Source: Bacteroidota bacterium (GTDB lineage Bacteria > Bacteroidota > Bacteroidia > Flavobacteriales > Weeksellaceae). Taken from it: DNA of 7,646 nt. A program made the translations under genes and the position numbers. The stretch spans positions 1-7,646 of the forward strand of contig JAEWOM010000169.1 in NCBI GenBank assembly GCA_023399675.1, written 5' to 3'. Below the pieces are notes generated by a model. The model ran no database searches, had not been told where the DNA came from, and saw nothing but the letters and a program-made list of their open reading frames with translations. This document shows, in pieces, positions 1-7,629 of this stretch. How positions within the stretch are numbered: the stretch's first letter is position 1; each line of letters begins with the position of its first letter.

Positions 1-1820
1 ATATAATCTGCAAAATCTTTCCCGAATTTTTTCGCTTTGCCTTCACCGACGCCGTAAATTTTGGCAATTTCCTCTACCGTAACCGGATAATGAACCGTCA
101 TATCTTCAAGGCTCGGATCCATGAAAACAGTGTACGGCGGAATGCCGTTCTTTTTGGCAACTTTTTTCCGGAGCTCTTTCAGCTGACTGAATAATTCCTG
201 ATCGAGTCCGCCACCAGCCTGAACTTCGGATTTGCTGCTGTCAGATTTCAGTTGATCCAAATTGTAATGGCGGTCTTCAGCAATCAGAAATGAATCTTTG
301 AATTTGCCGTCGAGCAGGTCATTACCTTTGGCTGAAATTTTCAGCACGCCGTATGTTTCGATGTCCTTGAAAAGAAAATTCTGAACCGTAGCCTGTCGGA
401 TGATGGATTTCCAGTAATTGTCGCTTTCGTGTTTGCCGATTCCGAAAAGCTTGTGGGTTTCCAGGCGGTACGATTTGGTTACGGAACTTTCCTTTCCGAC
501 GATGATATTGATTAAATCCTTCGCGCGGAATTTTTCTTCGAGTTTTTTCACCACGTCAAGAACGGTTCGCAAATCCTCTGTTGCATCACGAAGTTTCGGC
601 GGATTGACCGAGTTATCGCACATCTGCGCTCCCTCACCGTTCATGGGATCGAACTGTTCACCGAAATAATACAGAATATACTGTCTTCTGCTCATCGAAG
701 TTTCGGCATAGCCAACCACTTCATTCAGCAACTGCAAACCGATTTCCCGTTCAGAAACCGGTTTCTGAGCAAGGAATTTCTCGAGCTTCTCAATATCTTT
801 CGGATCATAAAAGGCCAGACAGTAACCTTCACCACCGTCTCTTCCGGCACGTCCCGTTTCCTGATAATAGCTTTCAAGGGATTTTGGAAAATCGTAATGA
901 ATGACGAATCGCACATCCGGTTTGTCGATGCCCATACCGAAAGCAATGGTGGCAACGATCACATCGGCTTCTTCCATCAGAAATTTGTCCTGGTTGGCAA
1001 CGCGTGTTTTTTGGTCGAGGCCCGCATGATACGGAAGTGCATTAATCCCGTTAACCTGCAGCAACTGTGCAAACTCCTCCACTTTTCGTCTGCTGAGGCA
1101 GTACACAATTCCCGATTTTCCTTTTCTCTGATTGATGAATCGGACGATTTCTTTATCGATATTTACTTTTGGCCGTACTTCATAATACAGATTCGGTCTG
1201 TTGAAACTGGATTTAAAAACGACGGCGTTGTTCATACCGAGTGTTTTCTGGATATCGTCCTGCACTTTTGGCGTAGCAGTAGCCGTAAGCGCAATCACCG
1301 GCACTTCTGCAATTTTGTCTATAATCAGTTTAAGATTTCTGTATTCCGGCCGGAAATCGTGTCCCCATTCCGAGATACAGTGCGCTTCATCTATTGCGAC
1401 AAAGGAAATTTTTACTTCGCGCAAAAATTCGAGATATTCTTCTTTAATCAAAGATTCCGGAGCGACATAAAGCAGTTTGGTTCTTCCACTTTTAATATCA
1501 CTGAAAACCTGATTGGTCTGCGTTTTATTAAGTGATGAATTCAGTACATGTGCCACTCCTTCGTCCGATGACAGCCCGTTCACGGCATCTACCTGATTCT
1601 TCATCAGCGCAATTAACGGCGAAACGACAATCGCTGTTCCTTCGGAAATTAATGCGGGAAGTTGGTAACATAAAGATTTACCACCGCCGGTAGGCATGAG
1701 AACGAATACATCTTTGCCAGACATAAGTGTTTGGATGATCTCTTCCTGCTGCCCTTTAAAGGTGGAAAACCCAAAGAATTTCTTCAGCTCCTGCGACAGG
1801 TCGATGTTTTTTGTATTCAT
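1..1820 (-). CDS. recQ: ATP-dependent DNA helicase RecQ (5' part; runs off the left edge)
   Basis: This is a superfamily 2 helicase that unwinds DNA 3'-5' in recombination and repair. The reading frame is open from ATG at 1820-1818 to the window edge, giving 606 residues; the stop lies outside, so the gene is cut by the window and not broken. Visible motifs are motif 0 ([10 protein letters not shown], about 18-27), Walker A (PTGGGKS, 43-49), DEAH (144-147) followed by the RecQ aromatic-rich loop ([10 protein letters not shown], 151-160), and motif VI (QETGRAGRD, 320-328). The C-terminal helicase lobe spans roughly 215-340, then comes an RQC-like region, and an HRDC domain begins near 538 and continues to the edge. 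The zinc-binding site is degenerate: the usual cysteines are S377, A398, C401 and S404. From memory, Flavobacteriia RecQ proteins are about 730 residues, so roughly the last 120 are missing. It is divergent from kdsD. Identity is very secure. Confidence 0.97.
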   Translation of the reverse strand, partial: MNTKNIDLSQELKKFFGFSTFKGQQEEIIQTLMSGKDVFVLMPTGGGKSLCYQLPALISEGTAIVVSPLIALMKNQVDAVNGLSSDEGVAHVLNSSLNKTQTNQVFSDIKSGRTKLLYVAPESLIKEEYLEFLREVKISFVAIDEAHCISEWGHDFRPEYRNLKLIIDKIAEVPVIALTATATPKVQDDIQKTLGMNNAVVFKSSFNRPNLYYEVRPKVNIDKEIVRFINQRKGKSGIVYCLSRRKVEEFAQLLQVNGINALPYHAGLDQKTRVANQDKFLMEEADVIVATIAFGMGIDKPDVRFVIHYDFPKSLESYYQETGRAGRDGGEGYCLAFYDPKDIEKLEKFLAQKPVSEREIGLQLLNEVVGYAETSMSRRQYILYYFGEQFDPMNGEGAQMCDNSVNPPKLRDATEDLRTVLDVVKKLEEKFRAKDLINIIVGKESSVTKSYRLETHKLFGIGKHESDNYWKSIIRQATVQNFLFKDIETYGVLKISAKGNDLLDGKFKDSFLIAEDRHYNLDQLKSDSSKSEVQAGGGLDQELFSQLKELRKKVAKKNGIPPYTVFMDPSLEDMTVHYPVTVEEIAKIYGVGEGKAKKFGKDFADY

Positions 1821-1843
1821 CTGCTAATGTTTAGTAAATTTGC
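1810..1843 (+). promoter_or_regulatory. Promoter for kdsD (TTTG-N21-TAAATTTGC)
   Basis: A TTTG at 1810-1813 and TAAATTTGC at 1835-1843 are separated by 21 bases. This matches both halves of the Bacteroidota housekeeping promoter (TTTG, about 19-21 bases, TAnnTTTG). The -33 box lies inside the first codons of recQ. Transcription should begin near 1849, giving kdsD an A-rich leader of about 74 bases. It faces the recQ -7 box at 1852-1859, so polymerases at the two sites would probably interfere. Confidence 0.6.
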
Positions 1844-1851
1844 ATCTCACC

Positions 1852-1859
1852 CAAAGTTA
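1852..1859 (-). promoter_or_regulatory. Probable recQ promoter, -7 box
   Basis: Read on the minus strand this is TAACTTTG, an exact match to the Bacteroidota -7 consensus TAnnTTTG, about 31 bases upstream of the recQ ATG. Transcription would start near 1846, leaving a leader of roughly 25 bases. I see no convincing TTTG/TTG -33 box 17-23 bases upstream; that spacer is occupied by the AT-only inverted repeat. The call therefore rests on the -7 box and its position. Confidence 0.5.
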
Positions 1860-1861
1860 AG

Positions 1862-1885
1862 AAATTAAAATCAGAATTTTAATTT
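1862..1885. repeat. Perfect 10-bp AT-only inverted repeat, 4-base loop
   Basis: The arms AAATTAAAAT (1862-1871) and ATTTTAATTT (1876-1885) are exact reverse complements around CAGA. The repeat lies in the kdsD leader and, on the other strand, in the spacer just upstream of the recQ -7 box. It could be an operator for a dimeric regulator or a weak hairpin in the kdsD leader. Because the region is very AT-rich, chance cannot be excluded. Confidence 0.45.
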
Positions 1886-1922
1886 ACTTAAAAACAAAAA
1901 AATCCGCAAAAATTCTTACGCT

Positions 1923-2882
1923 TTGCAAAATTCAAGCATCATTACGCTCGCAAAACAGGCACTGGATATTGAAATCTCTGAACTCATCCGCTTAAAAGAG
2001 CATCTCGATCAGCATTTCGAGGAAGCGGTGAAAGTCATTAATTCAGCAACGGGAAAACTCATCGTGGTAGGCATTGGTAAATCTGCACACGTTGCCAACA
2101 AGATTGTGGCTACGCTGAACTCCACCGGTACACCCTCACAGTTTCTTCACGCAGCTGAAGCCATCCATGGCGATCTCGGCGTTGTTCAGAAGCAGGATGT
2201 GGTACTGTGCATTTCAAACTCCGGAAACTCGCCGGAAATTGTAAATCTTGCACCTTTTCTGAAAGATTATGCTTCTGCACTGATCGCGATGACCGGAAAT
2301 CTGCAAAGCAAACTGGCGGAAACGGCAGATATTGTACTGAATACCCGTGTTGAAAAAGAAGCATGCCCCAATAAACTTGCTCCAACAAGTTCCACTACCG
2401 TTCAAATGGCTTTGGGCGATGCTCTTGCGATTTGTCTTATGGAACTGAACGGTTTTAAAGACCGTGATTTCGCAAAATTCCATCCCGGCGGAAACCTCGG
2501 AAAAAACCTTACAGCAAAAGTAGCGCAGTTTCTTTCTTCCCATAAACCGGAAGTGAGCGAAGAAGCGAATGTTCGTGAAGTCATTATTTCGATCAGCGCT
2601 TCGATGCATGGTGTTACTGCTGTTACAGAAAACGGAATTCCCGTAGGCGTTATTACAGTCGGCGATTTACGAAGGATGCTGATGAACGGCGAAGAAATTT
2701 CAGCTGTGTTGGCACGCGATATCATGAGTAAGAACCCCAAAACAATCGAAAAAGACGCACTGGCAAAAGATGCGATGAAAATTTTAAAGGAAAATAATAT
2801 CGGGCAGCTCATTGTAACCAACGAAGGTCAATATTTTGGAATTATTGATATTCACCGGCTGCTGGATGAAGGAATCAGCTAA
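1923..2882 (+). CDS. kdsD: D-arabinose 5-phosphate isomerase, KpsF/GutQ/KdsD family
   Basis: This cytoplasmic enzyme interconverts D-ribulose 5-phosphate and D-arabinose 5-phosphate, the first committed supply step for Kdo, the inner-core sugar of LPS. The 319-residue length is close to E. coli KdsD (328). A SIS domain occupies about 35-175 and contains GIGKSAH, SNSGNSPEI and EACPNKLAPTSSTT; a CBS pair follows at about 207-258 and 267-319 (VGDLRRM near 246; GIIDIHRLLDEG near 306). The four residues described as catalytic in E. coli KdsD (K59, E111, E152, H193) align without gaps to K53, E105, E146 and H187, so it should be active. The start is TTG: the frame upstream has no ATG before a TAA at 1866-1868, the first internal ATG is far inside the SIS domain, and the predicted N-terminus fits the family. 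The next gene, tatC, lies 77 bases downstream with no clear terminator between them. Confidence 0.93.
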   Translation: MQNSSIITLAKQALDIEISELIRLKEHLDQHFEEAVKVINSATGKLIVVGIGKSAHVANKIVATLNSTGTPSQFLHAAEAIHGDLGVVQKQDVVLCISNSGNSPEIVNLAPFLKDYASALIAMTGNLQSKLAETADIVLNTRVEKEACPNKLAPTSSTTVQMALGDALAICLMELNGFKDRDFAKFHPGGNLGKNLTAKVAQFLSSHKPEVSEEANVREVIISISASMHGVTAVTENGIPVGVITVGDLRRMLMNGEEISAVLARDIMSKNPKTIEKDALAKDAMKILKENNIGQLIVTNEGQYFGIIDIHRLLDEGIS

Positions 2883-2923
2883 TTCTTGTGGCAAATGCCT
2901 TCAGATTTCTTTTTGAATTTATG

Positions 2924-2931
2924 TAATTTCG
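2924..2931 (+). promoter_or_regulatory. Weak -7-like box upstream of tatC
   Basis: TAATTTCG differs from TAnnTTTG at one position and lies 28 bases before the tatC GTG. The only nearby TTTG (2912-2915) is too close to serve as a -33 box. If it is not a promoter, tatC is transcribed by read-through from kdsD. Confidence 0.22.
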
Positions 2932-2959
2932 CAACTTCAAAAAATTACCGGGAAATATT

Positions 2960-3790
2960 GTGAGCGACGAAAAAGAAATGTCCTTCTGGGGACACATCGG
3001 TGAACTGCGCGGCCATTTAATCAGGTCCATAATTGCGATTGTGGTCGGCGCGATAATCGTCGGCATCAATATCGAATGGATCATGGACGTGCTGTTTTTC
3101 GGGCCCACCAGAAACGATTTTGTTACGTTCCGGGCGCTGAATTACATTACGTCAGAATATTTGGGAACCGAAAGTTTTCACATTCCCGGGGATTTCCAGG
3201 TTCAGCAGAAAAAACTGCTGCAGCAGTTCAACGTGATGATGCAGGTGTCGATTTTCGGAGGTGCTGTGCTCGCTTTTCCGTATATCGTCTGGGAACTCTG
3301 GCGCTTTATTGCACCGGCGCTGATGCCGAAAGAACGTAAAAATTCGGTTTTTTATGTTAATTTCCTTTGGATTCTTTTTATCATCGGAATCATGGTGGGA
3401 TATTTCCTGATTCTGCCACTCGCCATCAATTTCGGAATGGTTTTCTCCATTTCAGAGAACATCACACAGCTGTTTGACCTTACTGATTATACCACACTTT
3501 TTCTCCAGGTCGTATTGGGAATGGGGCTGGTATTTCTGTTTCCCGTTGTTGTTTACGTTCTTACGGCCATCGAAATTCTCACACCGACATTTCTTAAAAC
3601 GTACCGCCGTCATGCCATCATCCTGATTATGGTAATCGCAGCCATTATTACCCCTGCCGATGTATTCAGCATGCTCGCAGCTGCTTTTCCGCTGCTGTTA
3701 CTGTATGAATTTTCGATATTTCTAAGTGTGCGCGTTTATAAAAGAGTTCAGAAAGAAAATGCGAAACTCAAGGCAGATCAGAATCAATAA
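2960..3790 (+). CDS. tatC: Sec-independent (twin-arginine) protein translocase subunit TatC
   Basis: TatC is the inner-membrane receptor that binds twin-arginine signal peptides and recruits TatA to export folded proteins. The 276-residue protein shows six hydrophobic segments at roughly 20-38, 95-118, 130-155, 180-205, 217-232 and 235-256. Family signatures are HIGELRGHL with E15 (equivalent to signal-peptide-binding E15 of E. coli TatC), FIAPALMPKERKN with E125 (equivalent to E103), and TPADVFS near 231. The region between segments 1 and 2 (about 41-94) is longer than in E. coli. The start is GTG; a later in-frame ATG at 2978 would give MSFWGHIGEL, but the GTG gives MSDEKEMSFW, which better fits remembered relatives (MNEKKDMSFW type). 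No tatA or tatB is in the window. It follows kdsD by 77 bases, and tyrS begins 54 bases after it. Confidence 0.95.
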   Translation: MSDEKEMSFWGHIGELRGHLIRSIIAIVVGAIIVGINIEWIMDVLFFGPTRNDFVTFRALNYITSEYLGTESFHIPGDFQVQQKKLLQQFNVMMQVSIFGGAVLAFPYIVWELWRFIAPALMPKERKNSVFYVNFLWILFIIGIMVGYFLILPLAINFGMVFSISENITQLFDLTDYTTLFLQVVLGMGLVFLFPVVVYVLTAIEILTPTFLKTYRRHAIILIMVIAAIITPADVFSMLAAAFPLLLLYEFSIFLSVRVYKRVQKENAKLKADQNQ

Positions 3791-3796
3791 ACCGGA

Positions 3797-3827
3797 TTTC
3801 AGAACTGTCAATAATACCTATCTTTGC
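3797..3827 (+). promoter_or_regulatory. Promoter for tyrS (TTTC-N18-TATCTTTGC)
   Basis: TATCTTTGC at 3819-3827 is an exact TAnnTTTGC box, with an imperfect -33 box (TTTC, 3797-3800) 18 bases upstream. Transcription would start near 3834, leaving a leader of about 10 bases before the ATG at 3845. It overlaps the TTG at 3824, which argues against that codon as the start of tyrS. Confidence 0.6.
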
Positions 3828-3844
3828 ACGAAATTTTTTTGCAG

Positions 3845-5140
3845 ATGAATTCATTCATAGAGGAAATGAAGTGGCGCGGACTGTACGCCGACATGACACC
3901 GGGAACAGATGAACAACTGAACAAAGAAATGACGGTGGGTTACATTGGTTTTGATCCTACTGCAGATTCTTTGCATATCGGAAGTTTGATTCAGATCAAA
4001 ATTCTCGCACATTTCCAGCAGCACGGTCATAAACCGATTGCCCTTGTTGGCGGTGCAACAGGAATGATCGGCGATCCATCAGGAAAATCGGCAGAAAGAA
4101 ATCTTCTCACCGAAGACACCCTGAATCATTACGTGGAGTGCCTGAAGCAACAACTTTCACGCTTTCTGAATTTTGAAGGCAATGAAAAAAACAAAGCTGA
4201 ACTCGTGAACAATTACGACTGGATGAAAACGGTCAGCTTCCTGGATTTTGTTCGGGATATCGGCAAAAACATCACGGTGAACTACATGATGGCCAAGGAT
4301 TCTGTAAAAAGAAGAATTACCGGTGAAGGAGGTGCTGAAGGCATGAGCTTTACAGAATTTACTTATCAGCTACTGCAGGGTTATGATTTTCTTCATCTCT
4401 ACAACGAAAAAGGTGTAAAACTACAGATGGGCGCTTCCGATCAGTGGGGAAATATTACCACAGGAACCGAGCTCATTCGCAGAAAAGTTCAGGGAGAGGC
4501 ATTCGCATTAACTTCCATTCTGATTACAAAAGGTGACGGTTCCAAGTTCGGAAAATCGGAAGGCGGTGAGAATTACTGGCTCGATAAAAACCGCACTTCA
4601 CCGTACCGTTTTTACCAGTTCTGGCTGAAGGCAACCGACAGCGACGCTGAACGTTTCATCAAATATTACACGTTTCTGAGCAAGGAAGAAATAGACAGCC
4701 TGATAGCGGAACACAGAACGGCTGAACACGAAAGAAAACTGCAAAAAAAACTTGCCGAAGAAGTTACTACCTGGGTTCACGGTAGACAGGAATTTGAAAA
4801 AGCACAGAAAGCCTCGGAAATCCTTTTCGGCAAATCCACCTCCGAAGATCTGGTTGGCATGGACGAGGCTACCTTTCTGGATATTTTCGAGGGCGTTCCG
4901 CAAAAGGAAACCGCAAAAGCAGAAATTATCGGTGCCGGAATTACAGATTTACTAACGGAAAAATCCGGATTCCTTAAATCCAAAAGTGAGGCACAGCGCG
5001 AACTGAAAGGCAATGCGATATCGGTGAACAAGCAAAAAATTCAGGACAGTTTTATCGCTTCAGAACAGGATTTAATTGATGGAAAATTCCTGTTACTGCA
5101 GAAAGGCAAAAAAAATTACTTCATCATCCGCGTGACATAA
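3845..5140 (+). CDS. tyrS: Tyrosyl-tRNA synthetase
   Basis: This cytoplasmic class I aminoacyl-tRNA synthetase charges tRNA-Tyr with tyrosine using ATP. From the ATG at 3845 it is 431 residues, close to the E. coli enzyme (424). The Rossmann domain carries [15 protein letters not shown] with the HIGH-type motif at 44-47, the tyrosine-recognition segment YQLLQGYD (174-181), GASDQWGN (196-203) and the KMSKS-type loop KFGKS (234-238). The anticodon-binding helical region follows, then a C-terminal S4 RNA-binding domain at about 365-431 ([20 protein letters not shown], ending [11 protein letters not shown]). The frame stays open upstream to a TTG at 3824, but that codon lies inside the promoter -7 box and would add seven residues (MHEIFLQ) that do not resemble the family, so the ATG is preferred. 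It is probably a single-gene transcript with its own promoter and terminator. Confidence 0.97.
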   Translation: MNSFIEEMKWRGLYADMTPGTDEQLNKEMTVGYIGFDPTADSLHIGSLIQIKILAHFQQHGHKPIALVGGATGMIGDPSGKSAERNLLTEDTLNHYVECLKQQLSRFLNFEGNEKNKAELVNNYDWMKTVSFLDFVRDIGKNITVNYMMAKDSVKRRITGEGGAEGMSFTEFTYQLLQGYDFLHLYNEKGVKLQMGASDQWGNITTGTELIRRKVQGEAFALTSILITKGDGSKFGKSEGGENYWLDKNRTSPYRFYQFWLKATDSDAERFIKYYTFLSKEEIDSLIAEHRTAEHERKLQKKLAEEVTTWVHGRQEFEKAQKASEILFGKSTSEDLVGMDEATFLDIFEGVPQKETAKAEIIGAGITDLLTEKSGFLKSKSEAQRELKGNAISVNKQKIQDSFIASEQDLIDGKFLLLQKGKKNYFIIRVT

Positions 5141-5166
5141 CAGTTACCCGCAGAGCATTATTTTAC

Positions 5167-5197
5167 AAAAGTTTATCGCAATCGTGATAAACTTTTT
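5167..5197 (+). terminator. Rho-independent terminator after tyrS
   Basis: AAAAGTTTATCGC (5167-5179) pairs with GTGATAAACTTTT (5184-5196) around the loop AATC. This is a 13-bp stem with one G-T pair, and the T-run extends to 5197. It begins 26 bases after the tyrS stop codon. The flanking A and T runs could let it work in both directions. It also insulates the kinase gene from tyrS transcription. Confidence 0.8.
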
Positions 5198-5211
5198 GCT
5201 TTTAAAGCCAG

Positions 5212-5220
5212 TATTTTTGC
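5212..5220 (+). promoter_or_regulatory. Probable promoter of the PAS histidine kinase, -7 box
   Basis: TATTTTTGC matches TAnnTTTGC exactly and ends 16 bases before the ATG at 5237, placing the transcript start near 5227. The nearest TTTG (5195-5198) is only 13 bases upstream and sits in the tail of the tyrS terminator, so the -33 element is poor or absent. Confidence 0.5.
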
Positions 5221-5236
5221 GGAAACTACCCGAACC

Positions 5237-7468
5237 ATGCACCGACAGTTTCAGAATATGAGCAGCGATACATTAATTACCCTGTTCACGGATGCGCCCT
5301 TCGCAATTTGTGTATTAAAAGGTGAAGAACTTATTCTTACCGCATCAAATCAGCTTATGCTCGATTTTCTGGACCTGACCGATGAACATATCGGCTGTGC
5401 CATGTCCGACATCATAGGATCCTTTTCCGGCTCCACACATGAAAAACTTCTGTATGAAGTGCTGCATCATGGTGTTACACATCAGGGCTTTGGGGAGGAA
5501 TTCGCAGAGGCGGACAGCGAAAACTTGCAGGAAGCATACTACGATTATACCTACACCCCACTCAAAGACCAGCGGAATAAAATTACTGGCGTAATTATCA
5601 CTGCAACCAATGTGACAGAGCAGATAATTGCGAGAAAAAAACTTGCGGAAAGTGAAAAAAAACTGCGGGAACTCATTATGCTTTCCGAAGTTCCGATTGC
5701 CGTTTACAGCGGTGATGACCTGATTATTGATATCATCAATGACAGTGCGAAAAAACTCTGGGGAAAAGATTATGAAGTGGAAGGAATGAAGCTGGAAGAT
5801 GCGATTCCTGAAATGCGCAATCAGCAGAACAGCAGCAAACTGAGGGAAGTGCTGAAAAGCGGAAAAACCTACCGCAAGGACGGTGCAAAAATCATATTTG
5901 AGAAAGAAGGCAAAAAGGAAGAACGGTTTTTCAATCATTTTTACAAACCGCTGCGCACTGCTGACGGAAAGGTAGAATCGATTTTGAGCATGGGTTTGGA
6001 CGTTACTGCGCAAACGCTGGAAAACCGGCTGATCTCAAAAAATGAAGAAAGGCTGAAGCAGTTTATTGCGGCAATGCCAATGTCCATCAGTATTCTTCGT
6101 GGCGAAAATCTGGTAATGGAACTCAGCAACAGCGCCATCTCCGAGTTATGGGAAGGTGTTGAAAAAAGGAAAGGCAACACTTTACTGGAACTGTATCCTG
6201 AAGTTGAGGGTACCGAATTTCTCGATGTTTTGCGGGAAGCGTATAACACCGGAAAAACCACAAAATTACCGGAATACAAACTTTATTTGCCGGGAAGCGA
6301 AAAACCGAAGTACGTTTCGTACCGTTTTACTCCCGTAGATTTTGAAGGAGAAGAACGGATGGTTATCAGCGTCGGTTATGAAGTAACCGAAGAAGTGCTG
6401 CTGAGGAAAAAACTCTACCAAAGCGACAGGAATTTCAGAATGCTCGCGAATTCCATTCCGCAAATATTGTGGACTGCAAACCGCCACGGTATTACAGATT
6501 ACTACAACGAAAAATGGTATGAATTTACCGGCTGGAAAAGAACTGAATCTCTCGATAAATGGCGCGAACTTTTGCATCCCGACGATCTGCAGCAAGCCGA
6601 AGAAACCTGGGAGAAAAGCGTGAAAACCGGTGAAGAATATGAGATCGAATACCGCATGAAAGGTCAAGGCAAATCCGCACAGTACCGCTGGTTTTTAGTG
6701 AGAGCAGTTGCCCTGAAAGATGACAGCGGAAAGATTCTGAAATGGTTCGGATCCAACACGGATATTCAGGATTTCAAGATGTTTCAGCAGCATAAAGATG
6801 ATTTCATCGGCATCACAAGTCATGAACTGAAAACACCGCTTACCAGCATTAAACTCTATGCACAGGCCATGGAACGGATGCTGAACACCGATGAAAACCA
6901 AAAATTACTGTCATTTGCCAGAAATATGTCGGAACAGGTTAACCGGCTCAATAAGCTGGTGACCGATCTGGTGGATGTCACGAGAATTCAGAACGGACAA
7001 CTGACACTCGAAAAAACTGTTTTCGATTTTGACGAACTGGCAACCGAAGTCGTGCAGATGATGCAGATGTCCACCGATCATCACAAACTTGAACTCAAGC
7101 TCGGAAATACAGGAAGTATCGAAGCAGATCGCGGACGCATTTCGCAGGTCATGAGCAATTTTATTTCGAATGCGGTAAAATATTCTCCGGAAAGCGACCG
7201 CGTGCAGATAATTACAGAAGTCACCAAAAATAACCGCGTGAGATTCTGTGTGAAAGATTTTGGAATCGGGATCAAAAAGGAGCATCTCCACAAAATTTTC
7301 GAGCAGTTTTACCGGGCTACTGAAGACGATCTGCACAGTTATGAAGGCATGGGTCTCGGTCTTCATATTTCAAACGAAATTATTAGGCGTTCCGGCGGCA
7401 GCAAACACGTGACGAGTAAAGTAGGAAAAGGTTCTCAATTCAGTTTTGAACTGCCAAGAAAGGCATGA
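5237..7468 (+). CDS. Soluble sensor histidine kinase with four PAS modules
   Basis: This 743-residue hybrid-free sensor kinase should autophosphorylate on a histidine and pass the phosphate to a response regulator. Three related N-terminal PAS-like modules span about 10-130, 143-258 and 272-388. Each opens with a similar stretch (PFAICVLKGEELIL, PIAVYSGDDLIIDI, PMSISILRGENLVM) and ends near a PAC-like TNVTEQ, GLDVTAQ or GYEVTEE. Short charged helical linkers join them. A fourth, PAS_3-type module covers about 400-515 (LWTANRHGITDYYN, WRELLHPDD). The HisKA domain has SHELKTPL with the phospho-acceptor H529, and the ATPase domain has an N box (N641/N645), G1 (DFGIGI, 674-679), F box (FEQFYR, 688-693) and G2 (GMGLGL, 704-709). 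All key residues are intact. There is no signal peptide or membrane segment, so it is predicted cytoplasmic, sensing an internal cue. No receiver domain or response regulator is present in the window. The ligand is unknown. Confidence 0.93.
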   Translation: MHRQFQNMSSDTLITLFTDAPFAICVLKGEELILTASNQLMLDFLDLTDEHIGCAMSDIIGSFSGSTHEKLLYEVLHHGVTHQGFGEEFAEADSENLQEAYYDYTYTPLKDQRNKITGVIITATNVTEQIIARKKLAESEKKLRELIMLSEVPIAVYSGDDLIIDIINDSAKKLWGKDYEVEGMKLEDAIPEMRNQQNSSKLREVLKSGKTYRKDGAKIIFEKEGKKEERFFNHFYKPLRTADGKVESILSMGLDVTAQTLENRLISKNEERLKQFIAAMPMSISILRGENLVMELSNSAISELWEGVEKRKGNTLLELYPEVEGTEFLDVLREAYNTGKTTKLPEYKLYLPGSEKPKYVSYRFTPVDFEGEERMVISVGYEVTEEVLLRKKLYQSDRNFRMLANSIPQILWTANRHGITDYYNEKWYEFTGWKRTESLDKWRELLHPDDLQQAEETWEKSVKTGEEYEIEYRMKGQGKSAQYRWFLVRAVALKDDSGKILKWFGSNTDIQDFKMFQQHKDDFIGITSHELKTPLTSIKLYAQAMERMLNTDENQKLLSFARNMSEQVNRLNKLVTDLVDVTRIQNGQLTLEKTVFDFDELATEVVQMMQMSTDHHKLELKLGNTGSIEADRGRISQVMSNFISNAVKYSPESDRVQIITEVTKNNRVRFCVKDFGIGIKKEHLHKIFEQFYRATEDDLHSYEGMGLGLHISNEIIRRSGGSKHVTSKVGKGSQFSFELPRKA

Positions 7469-7517
7469 ACAACACAGTAATATTCGCTTATATACAAGTG
7501 AATTTCATCTGAACCGC

Positions 7518-7545
7518 ACTCCGATTTTTTTCAGAGTCAGTTTTT
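7518..7545 (+). terminator. Weak terminator candidate after the histidine kinase
   Basis: ACTCCGA (7518-7524) and TCAGAGT (7531-7537) can pair over seven positions with one C-A mismatch around a T6 loop. A T5 run follows at 7541-7545. The position, about 50 bases after the kinase stop, is right for a terminator, but the stem is imperfect and the T-run is offset by three bases. Confidence 0.35.
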
Positions 7546-7598
7546 AACGTTAATGATAACTCAGGAACATAGAATTTCTTACTGACTGCTGCGGTGGT

Positions 7599-7629
7599 TT
7601 TCATTTTCGCAGTTAAATTTTTAAATTTG
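7599..7629 (+). promoter_or_regulatory. Probable promoter for a gene beyond the right edge
   Basis: TAAATTTG (7622-7629) is an exact TAnnTTTG box, with an imperfect TTTC (7599-7602) 19 bases upstream. Transcription would begin near 7636. No start codon followed by a usable frame fits in the remaining bases, so its gene would lie outside the window. Confidence 0.4.

Noticed and set aside
897..1535. Long plus-strand open frame (212 codons) opposite recQ
   Set aside because: It lies entirely antisense to the helicase core of recQ, whose motifs are intact. The translation is rich in Phe, Ile and Arg and has no recognisable domain, as expected of a shadow frame.
2889..2899. GGCAAATGCC mini-palindrome between kdsD and tatC as a terminator
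   Set aside because: The stem is four base pairs with a two-base loop, and the T-rich stretch is offset and interrupted. It is too weak to separate the two genes.
3824..3844. Upstream TTG start for tyrS, adding seven residues
   Set aside because: The codon lies inside an exact TAnnTTTGC promoter box, so it would be upstream of the transcript start, and the added residues do not look like the TyrRS N-terminus.
5345..6013. Minus-strand open frame (222 codons) inside the kinase gene
   Set aside because: It is antisense to the conserved PAS modules, is Phe-rich and has no family features.
7465..7512. 15-codon frame starting in an ATGA overlap with the kinase stop
   Set aside because: It is too short and has no recognisable motif. 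ATGA overlaps arise easily at TGA stops.
7588..7613. CTGCG...CGCAG inverted repeat near the right edge
   Set aside because: The arms are only five bases with a long loop and no T-run follows, so it supports neither a terminator nor an operator call.
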